Below, one piece after another: positions 62,194-64,000 of a DNA stretch of 64,000 nucleotides. Position numbers and translations under genes: made by a program. Every line of letters begins with the position of its first letter. The first letter of the stretch is position 1. The notes below the pieces were generated by a model. That model searched no databases and was not told the DNA's origin. It saw only the letters and a program-made list of their open reading frames with translations. The DNA is from Saprospiraceae bacterium (GTDB taxonomy: Bacteria > Bacteroidota > Bacteroidia > Chitinophagales > Saprospiraceae): the NCBI GenBank assembly GCA_016716185.1, contig JADJWV010000002.1, forward strand, positions 1,836,501 through 1,900,500. Reading direction: 5' to 3'.

Positions 62194-62201
62194 TAATTTT
62201 G
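62194..62201 (+). promoter_or_regulatory. Bacteroidota-type -7 box for comEC-like gene
   Basis: TAATTTTG matches TAnnTTTG exactly, 20 bases before the ATG at 62222. Confidence 0.45.
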
Positions 62202-62221
62202 CAGTTATCTGAACACACCCT

Positions 62222-64000
62222 ATGTTGTACGCATTGGTAGCAAGGCCATTCGTATTCCTGTTTGGCGTATTGCTGTTTTTTTTTGCGATTCGCTGCTCAT
62301 TGATGTATATTCCGCAAATAAAACTCTATTGTCTCTCCGGAGCAGTCTTATTCCTTTTACTTGGTTTTTGTTCCTCAGCTCATATTCACAAAGTTAGTTT
62401 TATCATGCTCAGCGCTGCCATGGTATGTTGCTTGAGAGTTCTCCAGGATGAGCATACGGCCATTGAAACATATACTTCTATTGTTACTCCTGAAGATGGT
62501 TGGTATTCACTGCTGATTGAAAATCACTTCAAGTATAAGAATCGCGAAGTATTTAATGCTACTCTAACTCACCAAAAAATAAAAATAAAAACTCAGATCA
62601 CAATATGGAATGCAAAAACCAGCCAACAAGCCTTTTCCGGCGACACCATACAGGCAGCATTAAAGTTTTCAAAAACACAACAATCCCCCAACAAGTATAT
62701 ATTTCCTTACGACCAATATCTATTCGAGAAGAATATTTATTTAAAAGCCCATTGTTCAGTCAACACGTACATGATCAAAAGTAATTCAGGTTTTTCTGTG
62801 ATGCGTGTCTCACAACAAATAAGCCATTATTTAAGAAATATCGCCACGAAATACCAGGTATCGGATCTAACCGAACAATTGTTGAATGGGATATTATTAG
62901 GGGATAAAACAAGCATGGATAAAGAGACAAAAGAGGCATTTAGAACGGGTGGCATTTCGCATATTCTGGCAGTGTCGGGCATGCATTTGGGTATTTTGTA
63001 TATGTTGCTCAGTTTCCTTTTCTCGCAAGTTCGAAAATTATTCAAAGGTTTATCCAGGCGCTTAGAAATAACGATGACATTTACGTTCATCTGGATGTTT
63101 ACTTTGGTAACAGGAATGGGCGTTGCCGTCTGCCGGGCGGCATTGATGCTCAGTATCTACCTGCTTGGAAAAATTCTCCGCAGACAAAATCATTCCTTGA
63201 ATACGCTATTTGCCACTGCATTTTTCCTGGCATTTTATGATCCCTCCCATTTTAAAGACATTGGTTATCAACTGTCCTGTTTGGCTATGTTAGGCATTTT
63301 CTGGTTATCAAAATATTTCAGCTTGCTGTATATTCCTGTCAATCGCTGGTCACAATATTTTTGGCAGGTGGTTTCAGTATCATTTAGCGTGCAGCTGATC
63401 ATATTACCCGTTTGTCTTTACCATTTTTCATCTGCACCCACATATTTCTTATTAAGCAATTTAATGTGGGCTCCGCTAACCCCTATACTGATGGTATTGG
63501 GAATATTGGCCTGGATAGGCGATTTTATAGCTCCACCCTTCGCAGATCTGATGATGCAAATTTGCGATTGGCTTATAAACAAGTCCATGTTTCTGTTAAA
63601 CCAGATAAATACATGGCCCCATGCATTGATAGAAAATCTTTGGTTTGAATTGGAAGACGGAATTGCCTTTGGAATGCTGTTTTTACTTTTCAAAATATAT
63701 CTCCAAACCAGGAACCGGAGCTATATGGCCACTCAGGTTCTTATATTGGTTGTTGTCATGAGTCACCAGTACTACCGGGAAAACCAAATTTACAAAACTA
63801 AAAAGTTTGTCATTTATCCAAAAGGGCAATCTACTGCTTACCTGGTTTTGCAAAAAGGTCAAGGTTATACAACAGATTTAAAAATCGCCCCTTTGGAAAC
63901 TTATTTAAAAAGAAATTATATCTCTACTTTAACACTGGTCAGTAATTTGGAAATTCTGCAGCTCTTCCCCATTAAAAATGAAAGCATAAAAGAGCCAGAT
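62222..64000 (+). CDS. comEC: ComEC/Rec2-type DNA uptake channel protein (partial)
   Basis: A reading frame of 593 codons that stays open to the last base, so the 3' end is missing. It starts with several membrane helices (about 5-70), then an OB-like soluble domain (about 85-190). The competence domain has the hallmark LLGDKTSMDKETKEAFRTGG and ISHILAVSGMHLGILY (about 222-260), followed by a series of helices. ComEC forms the channel that brings single-stranded DNA into the cytoplasm during natural transformation. The metallo-beta-lactamase-like domain, if present, would lie past the window edge. Confidence 0.9.
   Translation, partial: MLYALVARPFVFLFGVLLFFFAIRCSLMYIPQIKLYCLSGAVLFLLLGFCSSAHIHKVSFIMLSAAMVCCLRVLQDEHTAIETYTSIVTPEDGWYSLLIENHFKYKNREVFNATLTHQKIKIKTQITIWNAKTSQQAFSGDTIQAALKFSKTQQSPNKYIFPYDQYLFEKNIYLKAHCSVNTYMIKSNSGFSVMRVSQQISHYLRNIATKYQVSDLTEQLLNGILLGDKTSMDKETKEAFRTGGISHILAVSGMHLGILYMLLSFLFSQVRKLFKGLSRRLEITMTFTFIWMFTLVTGMGVAVCRAALMLSIYLLGKILRRQNHSLNTLFATAFFLAFYDPSHFKDIGYQLSCLAMLGIFWLSKYFSLLYIPVNRWSQYFWQVVSVSFSVQLIILPVCLYHFSSAPTYFLLSNLMWAPLTPILMVLGILAWIGDFIAPPFADLMMQICDWLINKSMFLLNQINTWPHALIENLWFELEDGIAFGMLFLLFKIYLQTRNRSYMATQVLILVVVMSHQYYRENQIYKTKKFVIYPKGQSTAYLVLQKGQGYTTDLKIAPLETYLKRNYISTLTLVSNLEILQLFPIKNESIKEPD

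Noticed and set aside
62827..63090. Minus-strand reading frame of 87 codons
   Set aside because: Antisense to the conserved ComEC competence motif; the plus strand is clearly the coding one.
1..64000. CRISPR array, prophage, IS element or rRNA genes
   Set aside because: No regularly spaced repeats, transposase, integrase, phage or rRNA sequence was found on either strand.

Overview
The window looks like an ordinary chromosomal segment of a Bacteroidota bacterium, probably from the Saprospirales/Chitinophagales side of the phylum. The evidence is: several secreted proteins with type IX secretion (T9SS) C-terminal sorting regions, a PorP/SprF-type T9SS membrane protein, two carboxypeptidase-regulatory/TonB-dependent receptors, SprB-type repeats, a BshB1 bacillithiol enzyme, a DUF4295 gene behind rpmB-rpmG, promoter boxes of the Bacteroidota type TAnnTTTG, and an absence of clear Shine-Dalgarno sites. 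No insertion sequence, prophage, CRISPR array, rRNA operon or integrase was seen. I recognised 56 protein genes and one tRNA. The last gene (comEC-like) runs off the right edge, and no gene-free stretch exceeds 300 bases.

Layout. 0.1-5 kb: TPR lipoprotein; a reverse-strand trio of a membrane ferredoxin-type protein, a CCG-domain protein and a small conserved protein; a PyrR-like phosphoribosyltransferase; a patatin phospholipase. 5-10.2 kb: a secreted lamin-tail/cupredoxin protein and an Oar-like TonB receptor. 10.3-14.3 kb: CtlX-like amidinohydrolase, queuosine-precursor transporter, HscA chaperone and SUI1 factor. 14.3-20.2 kb: a BNR/sortilin-type lipoprotein, PrmC and a reprolysin-like T9SS metalloprotease. 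20.2-26.9 kb: cytidine deaminase, KdsB, LysM protein, CBS/cysteine synthase with CBS domains, NlpC/P60 hydrolase, PorP/SprF and RibB with a decayed RibA half. 26.9-33.4 kb: two glycosyltransferases, LolD, Sco1, cytochrome c and a second TonB receptor. 33.5-41.1 kb: a VWA/MoxR-type AAA pair, then signal peptidase I, a beta-propeller protein, a metal-receptor-like protein and a T9SS subtilisin packed as an apparent operon. 41.1-42.9 kb: tRNA-Arg(ACG), rpmB, rpmG, DUF4295, ftsY. 43-49.3 kb: a SprB-repeat protein with a CxxCH motif, lepA, a lipoprotein and threonine aldolase. 49.4-52.8 kb: etfB-etfA-BFN nuclease operon, TPR protein, dapF. 52.9-59.8 kb: HtrA protease, acyl-CoA carboxylase beta subunit, small lipoprotein, bshB1, fabH and a protein of the family often labelled asparagine synthetase B. 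59.9-64 kb: a BatA-like membrane VWA protein and comEC.

Themes. Much of the content is cell-envelope work: export and sorting (LepB, LolD, FtsY, PorP/SprF), surface proteins (four or five T9SS cargo), wall hydrolysis, LPS precursor (KdsB) and sugar transfer. A second theme is electron transfer. EtfAB sits in one operon, while a split membrane Fe-S protein resembling mycobacterial EtfD lies about 46 kb away and could pass electrons from ETF to menaquinone. I found no clear undescribed multi-gene system. The best leads are this split EtfD-like pair, the RibB protein with a dead RibA half, the cupredoxin inside a lamin-tail surface protein, the CxxCH motif in the SprB-type protein, the misnamed asparagine synthetase family, and two identical-armed hairpins at convergent gene ends.
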